A stretch of DNA of 64,000 nt from Helichrysum umbraculigerum (taxonomy: Eukaryota > Streptophyta > Magnoliopsida > Asterales > Asteraceae), in contig CATIUR010000004.1 in the NCBI GenBank assembly GCA_949592205.1, forward strand, positions 3,661,001 through 3,725,000. The letters are read 5' to 3'. The notes under the pieces were generated by a model. It was not told where the DNA came from and ran no database searches. It worked only from the letters and a program-made list of their open reading frames with translations. Of the stretch, positions 11,726-23,265 are shown in pieces (the first letter of the stretch is position 1; every line of letters begins with the position of its first letter). Made by a program: the position numbers and the translations under genes.

Positions 11726-11769
11726 TTAAATAAAACTTCACCATGTTAAAATTTTGGATAAGGTTTAGA

Positions 11770-13350
11770 GGATAAGGAGGAGAAGAATCTTCTTCCCTCA
11801 AAAATTGTCACATGTCATATGCAAAATTTTTATTTTTACCCCATCTACCTTTTTGATATTGTACGCTACTCCCTCCTACTTTCTTCTTCCCCACCTTTCC
11901 CCTCCACCACCCACCAATAGTTGCTGCCACCCGCTCCAACCCGCCGGTCGTCATCGACGCCGCCAGAATTCTTTTAAAAAAATTGCTTTTTTAATTCTTT
12001 TTTTTTAAAAAAAAAAATTTCATAATTTTTTTCCAAATTTTTTTACATATTATCACTTGTACTGCATTTTATTAAAATTATACTACATTTTATTATTTTT
12101 ATTGAATTTTGTATATATATGTTTAGATATTTTTTTATTTTTTTACTGCATTTTGTATTATACACATTATCCTTTCGATGTTTTTACTGTATTTTATTTA
12201 TACATTTCGATCTAATATATAGTGTTTGTTTTCTACTGCATTTCGTTAAAATAACACTGCATTTTATTATTATTACTGTATTTTGCATATATTTTATTTA
12301 TTACATATGATTTGTTTTTTACTGGATTTTATATTATACATATTATCCATTTTACTACATTTTGTATAAAAGTACTGCATTTTGCACATATTTAATCTAG
12401 TACACATTTGTATGCTTTTTACTACATTTTATATTACACATTATCTATTTGTACTGCATTTTTTTATTGCATTTTGTTATTTTTACTGTATTTTATATAT
12501 ATTTCATTTATTAGAATTGTTTGTTATTCACTGCATTTTATATTATACATATTATTAATTTGTACTGCATTTTGTTATTTTTACTGCATTTTATATATAT
12601 TTAATTTATTATAATTGTTTGTTGTTCACTTCATTTTATATTATACATATTATCAATTTGTACTGCATTTTGTATAAAAGTATACTACATATTGTTATTT
12701 TTACTGCATTTTGTATATATATATTTCATTTAGGGCATATTGTTCTCTTTTTACTGTATTTTATATTATACATATTATCTATTTGTACGGCATTTTACCG
12801 ACGTCGTGTATAGAAGATGCAGTAGAACGTATAAAAAGTTTTAGTTAATTAATAATAATATACAAAATGCAGTGAAAAAAGCTTATAGTTTTATTTAAAA
12901 TGCAGTAGAAAAGTGATATTATATATAATAAAAAAATTTGGAAAAAGGTTTAGAAAAAAAATATAATATAAAAAAACTGATTTTTTAAAATAAAAAAAAA
13001 ATTCGGGCGGCGGAGATCGGCGATGGCTGGTGGCGGCCGGTGGTGGCTGAAGGCAGCCAGGTGGGGTGTGGTGGGGTGGTGGTTGGTGGGGTTAGGGGAA
13101 GAAGAAGGTGGGAGGGAGAAGGAAAAAAAAAGAGGATGAGTTAAAATGTAAGAATCAAAATAGTAGAAGAGGTGTGGGGTGAACTTTTTTGTTATGCTTT
13201 TTTTTGGTAACTATTAACCTTATTTTTCAAACTAATTATAAAAATGTCATCCCTTATAACCATTGATTTAAACCACATAATGATCCAATGGTCACAATTA
13301 ATCTTCTTCTCCTTCTCCTCAAATGTCCCCTTCCCCTATGATCCCCAATC
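11770..13350. mobile_element. Foldback-like TIR element with GC-rich arms and AT-rich core
   Basis: The left arm (about 11840-11970) and the complement of the right arm (about 12995-13190) are diverged copies: CCCCACC-rich, then CCACC/GCCGCC-rich, ending in GAATT next to T-runs. The core is an AT-rich tandem array. Outer ends resemble each other only weakly (AGGAGGAGAAG versus AGGAGAAGGAGAAG), and I could not fix a target duplication, so boundaries are approximate. The small open frames here are translations of the repeats, not genes. Confidence 0.6.
12050..12800 (+). repeat. AT-rich tandem repeats around TACTGCATTTT
   Basis: The motif TACTGCATTTTGTAT and variants recur many times, within a longer unit of roughly 120 bp containing TTATATTATACATATTAT. 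The inverted form (TGCAGT) recurs at 12820-12915, so the array folds back on itself. Confidence 0.8.
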
Positions 13351-13359
13351 ACACTAAAA

Positions 13360-15240
13360 TATTTGACATATATTAATTTTAAAGATTATAACAGAATATT
13401 ATTTAGTTTTAACTTTTCTAAACAATAAGTTAAAATTTTGATCCATGAAAATAAAAGTGGAACAATGTTACATGAAAGAATGTGATAGAATTTTCAATGA
13501 CACCTTTTTTTTTAATGAAATAGGCTACATGACACTAATATATGGGTGTATAATCATCACATTGATTATGAAGACACAATTGTTGGACTAGCTACCAAAA
13601 GGTCCAACCCACTGAAAGCCCACAACATTAGCAACATCAATACATCTTCATCTCAAATTGGACAAGCTACAAAATTAACACCAAACGTTGCATAACCGGT
13701 TCATTACTAAAATTGATCGAATTTAAGAACCCATATGTCACGATAAAAGTCATGGATACAATTCATGAACCCCTACAATTGATTAGTTGGTGTCAAATCT
13801 AATGCAGCGAGATTAACTTCTTTAACCAAGTCTCGAGTAATTTGAGTCAAAACTAACATTTTAGAAATGGAAGTCAAAATCTAATATTTGATTCAGTTTT
13901 AGCTACAATCTTTGGATCCTGCCCTCAGAGTCTCAGACCAACATCACAAAAAACAGCATAAAAAATAACTACAGCGATAATGATGATACAAAAAGGGTAA
14001 ATACCCATAGTACTCTGCACAATCCGAAGTAAACTACGGCTGATAAATAAAATGCTAAGAACGCATATGACCAAATTGTTTTACTACAGTAATCAACTTA
14101 TAAACCAAAGCACTGCAAGGTTCATCTTTTCAATCATATGGTTTAAATGCAAACTGGCCACGTAATCAAAAGTTCAATACCGAATATATGCAACATAGTC
14201 AATCCAAACTACAACCGATATTAGACCAAAGATATCTCTGATTAACAGTAGTAGTATAGTACTAGTAGTAGTAAATTGATGAAAACCAATCCCTATAACT
14301 GTGGATTTAGTAATTGTGAACAACAATAACTGCTGTCGCTGATGAATCTAGCTCCAAGGTTCACATTTTAGACCATGGTTTCACTTAACACACCAATCTC
14401 TGTGTGTTTTGAACAGGTCCTTCCACTTCAGCGTTGGTACCTATTAATTAACCATCACGGTCATACCATAAGACGATGTACGTTCAACCTTTATTAGACC
14501 ATAAATAACATATAATATGTTTTCCAGTTGTATGTTGCTCGCATGAACAATTGTACATAAAATAAAAGCAGTTTGACTCCATAATAATCAAAAAACATTT
14601 CAGATATGTTTGGGAGTAGTCAAATGGTAAAACCGAAGGGTAGATACAAGTGCTGAAAACAAAGATCAAGTCCGCATTAGGATATAGTTATACAAGGAAA
14701 TGGTAAAAATCACTGCCGACAGTAGAGTTATTTTGTAGAAACTTCGAGGTCTAGGCTAACCTTTAGAAAATAAAATAAAAAATAAGTCTATAAAATATTT
14801 ATTCTTCAGTATCTTAGTCTGATTTAAATATGTTTAAAGATAAGCAGATATGTTCAACTGGAGATAATGGTTAACAAAAGTCTATGCATATATAAAAATT
14901 CAGCTAATCTTGCTCGAATGATTATACAATGTAGTTGATGATCATCACAAAAAAGGATGAAAATTAGATGCCAAAATCGTCCACTTTACAAAAGACTCGA
15001 GATGAAAATGAGGTTATCACAAGTTGATCATTAAAAGACAAACTGGAAGCCCTCACTGGTGTTTTATTACTAACTGTCATCATCATACACATAGGTTCGG
15101 GATGTTGATTATAACCCTAAGGGGGATTACCACAACCGTTGCAATATTGGTTTTAATTTTTTATGTTGGTAAAAACAGGGCCATCGCTGGTAAATAATGC
15201 TGACCCATTCAGATAAATGTGTAACTGAGTTTATAATTGA
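13360..15240. other. Intergenic, no gene recognised
   Basis: AT-rich sequence without a convincing frame or RNA gene. The only pattern is short repeats such as the TAGTAG-rich stretch near 14250. Confidence 0.5.
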
Positions 15241-15243
15241 TCA

Positions 15244-15300
15244 TGTTAGAGTCAAAGGTACTATCGTGGAGAGTTAGGCTAGAGTCAAAGGTACTATCAT
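15244..15300. repeat. Tandem duplication flanking the LARD target site
   Basis: GTTAGAGTCAAAGGTACTATC occurs at about 15246, in a variant copy at about 15279, and again just right of the LARD at 25186. The target therefore already held a tandem repeat before the element inserted. Confidence 0.7.
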
Positions 15301-17215
15301 TGTAACACCCAGTCTTCGGGTCTAGTAGTATTTTAATATTTTCTGATAGTGAACTATTATTTAATATGTCAGAAAATAATTGTGTTGTGTTAATTTAAAA
15401 TAAGAGGAGAAAAGAGTCGAATAATTTATTGTGACTAATAAATTATTGATTGTTTTAAATTAACTCAGTTGACGGTAAAATAAAATAATGTTTATCCGCA
15501 AATGGTTTTTAAGTTCCAGACAATGATAAGTACGGGGAATGAAAATTAACCATTTATATGATAGACTCATATTTTGAGTCGGTTTGTTATTTTCATCATA
15601 TATCTATATACATACATACGTACGAACATACTAAAACCATGAAACCCTAATTACTTATCAAAATCATGAGGAATCATCAAATTGAAGCCCTAGAACTCGA
15701 ATTCAAGCTTCCAAAACGTGATTGAATCATCCTTTATTCCTTTTAATCATTTGGTAAGTGTTGATTTCTTGATTCTTTATAAACCTAGAAATGGGTTTTT
15801 ATGTATTTGATTGAATTAGGATGATTGATATGAAATTGAAGCTTGTAATGGTCATATAGTTGCTAGTTAATGATTATATGATGATTCTAATCTAAACCTA
15901 GCTTAGAAATGATGAAGTGGATATATGATCATTAATAAAGTTTGTGGGTTTAGTTGATTATGCTATAATCAAAGCTTTTAAACTTGTGTTATTAGTGAAT
16001 AATTGATAATGGTTGATTTATAATGATGATTGACATAATTCAAGTTGAAATGTGTAAATTGATTAAGTGTCATGAGAGAGTTTTGGTGAATTGTTGATGT
16101 TAGATGCTAATAATCTTGTTAATGGGTTAATTATATTAATTAACAATGATTAAGATGGAGAAAGGTGAGAATGTGATCCTAATGATCATAATTTGATAAG
16201 TGATTGTGAATTGTGATGATTAAAGTGGTTATTCATAATCTTGAAATGGTGAATGTTGAATTAATACAAGTTAGTAATAAGTTGTTTGATATGATTACAA
16301 TTGTAGGATGTTATATCTACATTGAGACAAATGACTAACTTGTGTAGTTCTGTTGTGTTTTCAGATAAACAGAAGGACTCAGTGACATTAGACTACTGAG
16401 TGGACGACTGAGGTATTCGGTGAGTGGATCTATGAACCTCAGTGTGATTTAGTTGTAACAGGTTTGGTTACAACGGGTAAACGTATTATTATTGATTCAG
16501 TTGCCATGATTATTTTGGTTTAATAATAATACTGTTGATAGACTCTTAGTCTGATATGATACATGATGAGTCTGTATCTATGTGATCACTTGTTGTAATG
16601 CCTTTGGGCACCAGTTGATTCAGAGGCCAGCAGACATTTGGGCTGGGCTTGGGTTTGCTATTGGTTGGATAACACAGGGTCTTAGTACAAGTATTATTGT
16701 CGTAGCCTGTGTTATTTGAGTTATAGCACCAAGTAGTCGGTTAAACCTCTGTATGGGCCTGCAGTGGTTTTAAAGTGTTCTTTGAGAAGGTGATACCTCA
16801 AGAATCACCGGTCCTCTTTGACGCCAGTTGATTGTGATTGGATAAGTTGTAAACAGGTGTGTTGTGTGCATATGGTTAGTAGTTGTACACAAAGTTGTTA
16901 TGCTAAGTTGGACTGTTGTTTATTGATTTACTCACTTAGCTTTGAGCTAATCCCCCACATTAACACTTCTTGCAGGTTATAGATTTTATCGGGTGGGCAA
17001 GAAGTTGAAATGGAAGGAATGTTTGATGATTAGGCGTTACTCTGATATTGATTTGTATAAATCATTGTTATCTTTTGGTTTTGAAATAACACCCATGTTG
17101 ATGAACTATGTTTTAAATTAGTTTGAAATTGTAATGTAACTTGGTATTGTTGAAAGTTGGACTAACGCTTCCGGGTTTATTATATTTAAACGATGTAAAG
17201 ATGAGGGGTGTTATA
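15301..17215 (+). repeat. 5' LTR of LARD
   Basis: Same length as the copy at 23266-25180 and nearly identical. Terminal inverted repeat TGTAACACCC / GGGTGTTATA (last bases altered from the usual TACA). Confidence 0.93.
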
Positions 17216-17218
17216 ATT

Positions 17219-17230
17219 TGGTATCAGAGC
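17219..17230 (+). other. Primer binding site of LARD
   Basis: TGGTATCAGAGC lies three bases after the 5' LTR; the same site as in the element at 1-7423. Confidence 0.88.
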
Positions 17231-18664
17231 ATAGGTTTGGGCTAATTGGACATTGTAATGTGTTCAATCCCAAATCTGTAGTTGTGTCAAGTCAAACATT
17301 TCAGGGTGTGGGATTAGTGGTTGTATGAGAAACTGGTTATTGAAATGTGTACTAACCTATAACAAGTTGCTAGATTGTTGTTTTGGTTTCAGAGACGGAG
17401 GAATATGAGGAACCCAAGGGTATTCTCAATGATTCCTCAAAAATCGAGGGCCTAAGTGTATCAGGTACTTTTCGATAAGCTTGGTGTATTTAAATAAGTT
17501 TGAATTGTTTACTTTGCTATGACATGAATAGTAGTAAAGTAAATTGAGTCAGACTGATATGATTCCCCAGTAATGAGTTCTTGATGATTGTTGCTTGTTA
17601 GTGTGATGATGAGAGTATTAAATAAGACGTTTAACGTCGTGGGGAAGGTGTAATACATTGTTGAATTGAGTAGACACATTGTTGAATAAGGTGTAAATGT
17701 TGGATTATGTGGAATTACTTGCTATTGTGAAATAATAATTTTTGGAGTAATATGATCAAGTGTAGTAGCAACTCATGATAGCCTTAATTGATATGACTCC
17801 AAGTAGTGAAATGAGATGTTGGTATATCTCAATTGAGGTGATTTGGAGTTATGTTGTTGTTTAAATTAAAAAGTGTACATTAATTGAAATGTGTGTTGTT
17901 GACTTCGAAAAGTCAAAGTCGAAATTGGTAGTGTCAAATTGTGTAATGACTATGTTGTAAAAGTGATAAAGGTGGTTAGATGTTTATGTGTTTTGCCTTG
18001 ATCATGATTGTGGTTGAATTATGATCTAGGTATTAAAAGTGGTAAAATAAGAAAGTCAAAGTGGTTAATCCACCTTTATATGTGTTGACTAGTTTGTAAA
18101 AAGTCAATGTTGAAAAACTTGTTGTAATTGGTGTAAACATAATGAATTTTATGTGAAGTTGGTGTTTTAAAGTATAATATGACATCAATAGAGAAATTGG
18201 TTTAAGTTGACTTAAGATAGTCAAAGAAGTGTAAATTGGGTGTTGGAATGGTGGATAGATGTGTTGAAACCCAAATGGGTTGTTAAAGTGCCCAAATGGG
18301 TCACTTTTTGGTAAAATGGTTAAAACAAGTTGTGATTCGAGTATAACGAATGTTAATGTGACTTTAAGTCATAAATATAGTAGCAAAGTGTATTGAAAGT
18401 GTTATGGTAGTTAATATGGTTGAAATTGGTAAAAGTGTCCAATTGGACCCCTAAACGGGTCAAAGAGTTAAAACATGGTAGAATGAATGTATGAGGGTGA
18501 TGAATGTGCCTACACGTCACATATATATGTATAAACATGTTGTTAAAAGGTTTGAGCCAGAAACCATGTGGATTGGGTTTTGACGTGTCAACCAAAATGG
18601 TCGAAAATGGTCAAAAATGAGTTATACGTCCGTTTTCTCGATAAACGTGAATTTTGAAAAAGTG

Positions 18665-20840
18665 TGTAACGTCCCAAATTTCGTAAGTTCTAAAACTTAA
18701 AATATATTATTTTAACTGTTTAAGTTAGAAGGACTAACTGTGTAATATGTTTTGTGTCAACAGGACTTACCATTTAATGAAATTGTTAGTAGAGGGACTA
18801 AAAGTGACAAGTACTATAAGTTGAGGGTTTAATTGTAAAATGCAGTATAAAAACACTGCTTCTGTAATCTTCTACTGCAATTACATACACAGAAAATAAA
18901 AATACGTACAGGGCTTGTGTGAGGTAGGTTTTGAAAGAACAAGAAGAAGGAAGCTAAATTAAAGCTAGGTTTTGTTAAATTAGTGCTTGTTAGTTTGCAA
19001 ATAACTTCTTTAAGGTATGATTAACCTCCCTTTTGTGTTTAATTGATGAATTTCATGAATTAGGTTAAACCCTAGTCTTGGGGTTTTGATGAATTAGTGG
19101 TCTAATGATTCAATTAAGGTTTCATACATTTAATTATATTATGTTCAATACATAAATGATATTAGTTTGGTTAAAACACCCATGATCATGTGTTTGAGAG
19201 AAATTGAATAATTATAATCATGACCATGTATATGATGATTGGTATAAATGGGTAATTGATATGTATTGTGTGTGATTATGCATCAAAGAGTGATACTTGT
19301 GATGTTGGTAAATGGAATTGATGAGAAATTATGATAAATACTCATTTATAAGCAGTCACACATAAAAGTGTATGAAGCTTATAGTAAGATTATAAGTGTT
19401 ATGAGATTTAAAACCTTGTAGTATGATATGTGATATAATTAGAAAGTGATTGTGAAATTGATACGTGTTTATGTGATTATATGAATTAGGTGATAAACGT
19501 GTTCAAGGTGTTACAAGTAATTATTCGTGTGGGCTATCACGAGGTAAGTTAATGGATGATGCTATCTTTCTTCAAGTAATGCTTATTCCAATTACTTGGA
19601 AGGACCGGTAATGGATATGTCATTTACTTGATGAGTTATAATTATATACCGGGGTGTAGGCCCGAAGATGTTAATTCTTGCGGGAATTAGCATATGATAT
19701 TATGGATCCTTAATATACGTATGTTGAATTGTTAATGAATGTCAATGATAGCCCATTGCTTACTAAGCTATATGCTTACTCGATTGTGTTTATATGTTTT
19801 TAGGTGAGCCAAGTGGGACCGTAAGGGATTCGGGGAAAAGGCCCGAAGGTTGCTAGTGGTGGAGCTTGTTCGTTGTTAGTAACAAGCTATTTCCCTCAAT
19901 CATGCTCTTGATATGTATATGTACACCCCCTTTTGGTCAAGAAACATGATTTTGTCATATAAGACTAGGAGTTTAAGTTTGTGTTGTAAAAGGGTCTAAG
20001 TCAAACTTACTATATTTGGGAAGTCAAAGTAGTCAATGAGTCATTGTATGGTCGTTGATATTTTTGGAGAAGCTTATGTGGAACACTTGATGTATAAACA
20101 TGGTTTTATGTGAGAATAGTGTTTTATGGTTATAATACAATTATATTAGTTAAAGTGACTTGGTTTGACTTAGAAAAGTCAATGATATGTAAAATGGTCA
20201 TTGGAATGGTGGTTAAATGGGTAAAGACCCAAACGGGTCATAAAAGGGCCCAAATGGGTCACTTGAAGGCTTAACGGGTAAAATGAGTTATGGTTCGATT
20301 ATGACAAATGTTAAAGTGGCCTTATGTTCTAAATGTAGTATTGAATGAGTGGTAAAAATGCTAGAACCTGAATGCACATGGTTTAGAATTTAGTATGTCA
20401 ACGAAAATGAGTAAAAGTGGTCATTTTGGGGTCAACGGTCCAAATCATGATAAAACGTGAATTTGTAAAAAGTGGAAATTAGGCAACTTTTGTATGGTCA
20501 TTATACACGTGCCTGCAAATTTTCATGGTCATTGGACTTGTCGTCTTTGAGATATGCACGTTTGAAATTCGGAATTTGGTAATAAATAGTGCAAGTGTTG
20601 CACAGACAGGCAATGGGCATGTCCTAAAATTGCCATGGCCATGTCCTTGATCAGTAGCCTCGTTTTCTTTTCAGAACCACGCCATGGCCATGTCCTATGA
20701 ACGCCATGGCCATGTCCTTTCAGTATGTCCAAAAATGACGTTTTAAGCTAATTGTCAAGTTTATATGTATAAAATAAAGTTATGGGACAGTATAAAGGGG
20801 TAAATTATAAAAAAAAAAAAAAAAAATTCGGGGTGTTTCA
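18665..20840 (+). mobile_element. Nested solo LTR (2176 bp), Tekay-related
   Basis: Starts TGTAACGTCCC and ends GGGGTGTTTCA after an A-run, flanked by the perfect 5-bp duplication AAGTG (18660-18664 and 20841-20845). There is no internal region, so it is a solo LTR left by recombination between the LTRs of a full element that had inserted into the LARD interior. It is homologous over most of its length to the LTR at 5213-7423, but its palindrome cluster has a different sequence (CCATGG type). Confidence 0.9.
20605..20730 (+). repeat. Palindromic repeat cluster in solo LTR (GCCATGGCCATGTCC)
   Basis: Three copies of GCCATGGCCATGTCC plus degenerate copies. They stand in the same place as the GAATACG palindromes of the LTR at 5213-7423, just downstream of a shared GTGCCTGCAAA...GCACGTTT block. 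Confidence 0.88.
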
Positions 20841-20982
20841 AAGTGTGAAAATGGAAAGTTGCATTTTGATTATATGAAGGTGCCTGCAAAATTTCAGACC
20901 CTAATTCTTTACGGTTTGTGAGATATGTACGTTTGAATTTCGGAAAATTGCATTAAAGTTGCAGGTCTGAAAAATGCAAAGG

Positions 20983-21233
20983 AACGCGATCCTGGCATGG
21001 GATCCGGATCGCGTTAGCATGTTGAAATTGGTTACAGAACGTTTTGTGCTAAGGAACGCAATCCATCCCTATGTTCCGGATCGCGTTTGTATGTTAAATT
21101 TGAATGCTGAGAGATTTGAACTGTGAAACGCGATCCAACCATCTTGACCCGGATCGCGTTGCCAAGTGTTATTTGGTTACAGAAAGTTTTCTAAAGGTGA
21201 ACGCGATCCAGCCACCTTAGTCCGGATCACGTT
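20983..21233 (+). repeat. Four hairpin units, AACGCGATCC/GGATCGCGTT, period about 72 bp
   Basis: Units at 20983-21015, 21055-21087, 21127-21160 and 21200-21233. Each has a 10-bp stem (with one mismatch in units 2 and 4) and a loop of about 13-14 bases. They lie downstream of the same GTGCCTGCAAAATTTCAG block as the other two LTR clusters, inside LTR-like sequence of the LARD interior. Confidence 0.92.
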
Positions 21234-21689
21234 TGGAAGGCTAAATTTGACAAAATTTTTGCAAATTCTAAAAGTGCATGTCTTTAGTAGTGTTTTTAGC
21301 GACGGAAAATTTGACAAATTTTCTTTAAACTCGGATTGGGCTGAAATTTACACGGTCACTCGAAAATGGTCCAATGATCAAAGCTATTTTACTGTTTTTC
21401 GGGGTCGTTTGGGGCCCGAAAATGGCATTTTACTGTTTTTCGGACCTTATTTCGGATTTTGATTTACGTTTTGTATTGGACTTTTATTTCTTTTAGCCCA
21501 GGGATCATTCCTATGACTAAATACAATATTAAGACTTGTTTTAAGAGGTCCACATACTCTTATCAGGTATTAGTTATTTTTCGATTGTTTACTAAACTGC
21601 AAAATCGGGTAGCAACTGATATTGTTGATTGCTGCTCACTAGGATTAGTAAACATTGATTATAGAGTTATGTTGACTATATTATGTTAA

Positions 21690-23220
21690 TTAGTTGAACA
21701 TGATGAAGTATTTAAATCATGTAGAGTATTAGAAAGTGTTAAATTGAGCATTTTAAGAATTTGTAAAATAAGTACCTGAGTTCATACTTATGTGATAATT
21801 GAACATGAAATGCTCAATTGTAATTCAACTAAAGTTGTCTAGATTATTGAATATGTGTTGAATAATACACATAGTAGTGACAAAATGTTTAGTACTAAAT
21901 GTACTATAAGTATTAATTGTTATACCAGTGAATTAAATTGAATCAGGTAATAAAGAGGTTGATGGATGTAATTGTGTTGGACATTACATCTGCGTTAATG
22001 AAATAGTGAAAAAGAGTTATATTTACCTGATTATGTGATTAATTGTTCATTCAAAGTGATAAGTTGAAAATGGTAGCAAGTTAATACTTGGTTGTATGCC
22101 TGTTGTTAAGGTGTTGTATAGGTGTGTAAATTGGGATATCACATTTATGAGACATGTGAAAGTAAAGATTAATAACTTGAAGATTGATGGTATGAAGTAG
22201 CCTGAGAATAAAGTGTACCTGACATAATATGACTACGTCTGGCCAACGTATTTATATTATGCCATTTCACATGGAATTGTTGAGGCTACTAAATACTAGA
22301 TCAAGTTAAATGGTTTTAAAATAACAGGTAGGATATGTTGACCTGTAGTTGAGAAATAGTCAATGATTGACTGAAATGAAAGAGTAGTAAACCATAAATT
22401 GTTGCTAATGTGGTACCTATGTTACAAGTGATGTGTATATGGTTAATTGCAACTAGCGGTAATTAAAAGATGATTTAAGCAAAGTAGAGATCAGTTGATT
22501 GCGAATAATATTGTATTGATATTGTTGAATAGATGATTAGTGACAACACCTTGTGTTGTTGAAATACCTATGCTGATGATGCATGGTATTAATAGGTGTT
22601 GATTTAGCATCCGAGTTGATGTGAAAGGATGCTAGTTGATTATGTGAAACTGGTTGTAACCATAAGATTTGATCTCTACATGTTGCTTACTGTTATGTAT
22701 TTGAGATTATATGATTGTAGATTACTGTAGAGTACAGAGTTTCATATAATCAGGTTGTGTTTATAATTACAAGTTGTAAAGTAATAATTAAACAGTTGCA
22801 AAAGTGAAAATTCTAGCAAGTTGTTAGCTAAAAAAATACATGGTTATTAGCTAAATTGATAGTGATGAATTAAGTTAAACCTTTATTGATAAGATACATG
22901 TTGTGGTATTTAGTACCACTTGTTGTTGTTGTTGTTGTTGTGATAAAGACGAAATTGAATTATGTGTTTCAGTGAATTCAGTTGAAATACACACTGGTGG
23001 TGTGTAAGTTGATAAAATGTATACACATTTTGTGTTTAAGTGATTAAATATATGAATGTACAGTTGATATTGAGTTGATTAGAAATATGCATAATGATGA
23101 TATGCATAAGTGAATTGAATTATAACCACATCTTGTGTGCATATAATGATAAATAATTATGTGTTTAAAAGTATATGAGAACAATATTAATAGGTGATTC
23201 TGTTACACTAGAGTGATAAG
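21690..23220 (+). other. LARD interior, non-coding
   Basis: AT-rich sequence without coding capacity. It holds a (GTT)n microsatellite near 22920-22941. It lacks pol motifs in any frame. Confidence 0.6.
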
Positions 23221-23250
23221 TGTGATCAGATTTCGAGGACGAAATCTCTT

Positions 23251-23265
23251 TAAGGGGGAGAGATT
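23251..23265 (+). other. Polypurine tract of LARD
   Basis: TAAGGGGGAGAGATT directly precedes the TG of the 3' LTR. Confidence 0.85.

Larger units (their letters stand above)
17880..21460 (+). repeat. LTR-like sequence in LARD interior (interrupted by solo LTR)
   Basis: After removing the solo LTR, this stretch carries the features of Tekay-type LTRs: repeated AAGTCAA motifs, paired CCCAAATGGGT blocks (18270-18300), the GTGCCTGCAAAATTTCAG block and a palindrome cluster. It lacks a recognisable LTR terminus, so it is either an older truncated LTR or LTR-derived internal sequence. Confidence 0.6.

Noticed and set aside
12119..12813. Series of hydrophobic open frames
   Set aside because: Products of the ACTGCATTTT tandem array, not genes.
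20983..21233. CRISPR-like array of repeats and spacers
   Set aside because: Four palindromic units lie within retrotransposon LTR-like sequence of a plant genome; no cas genes, and the spacers are related to each other.
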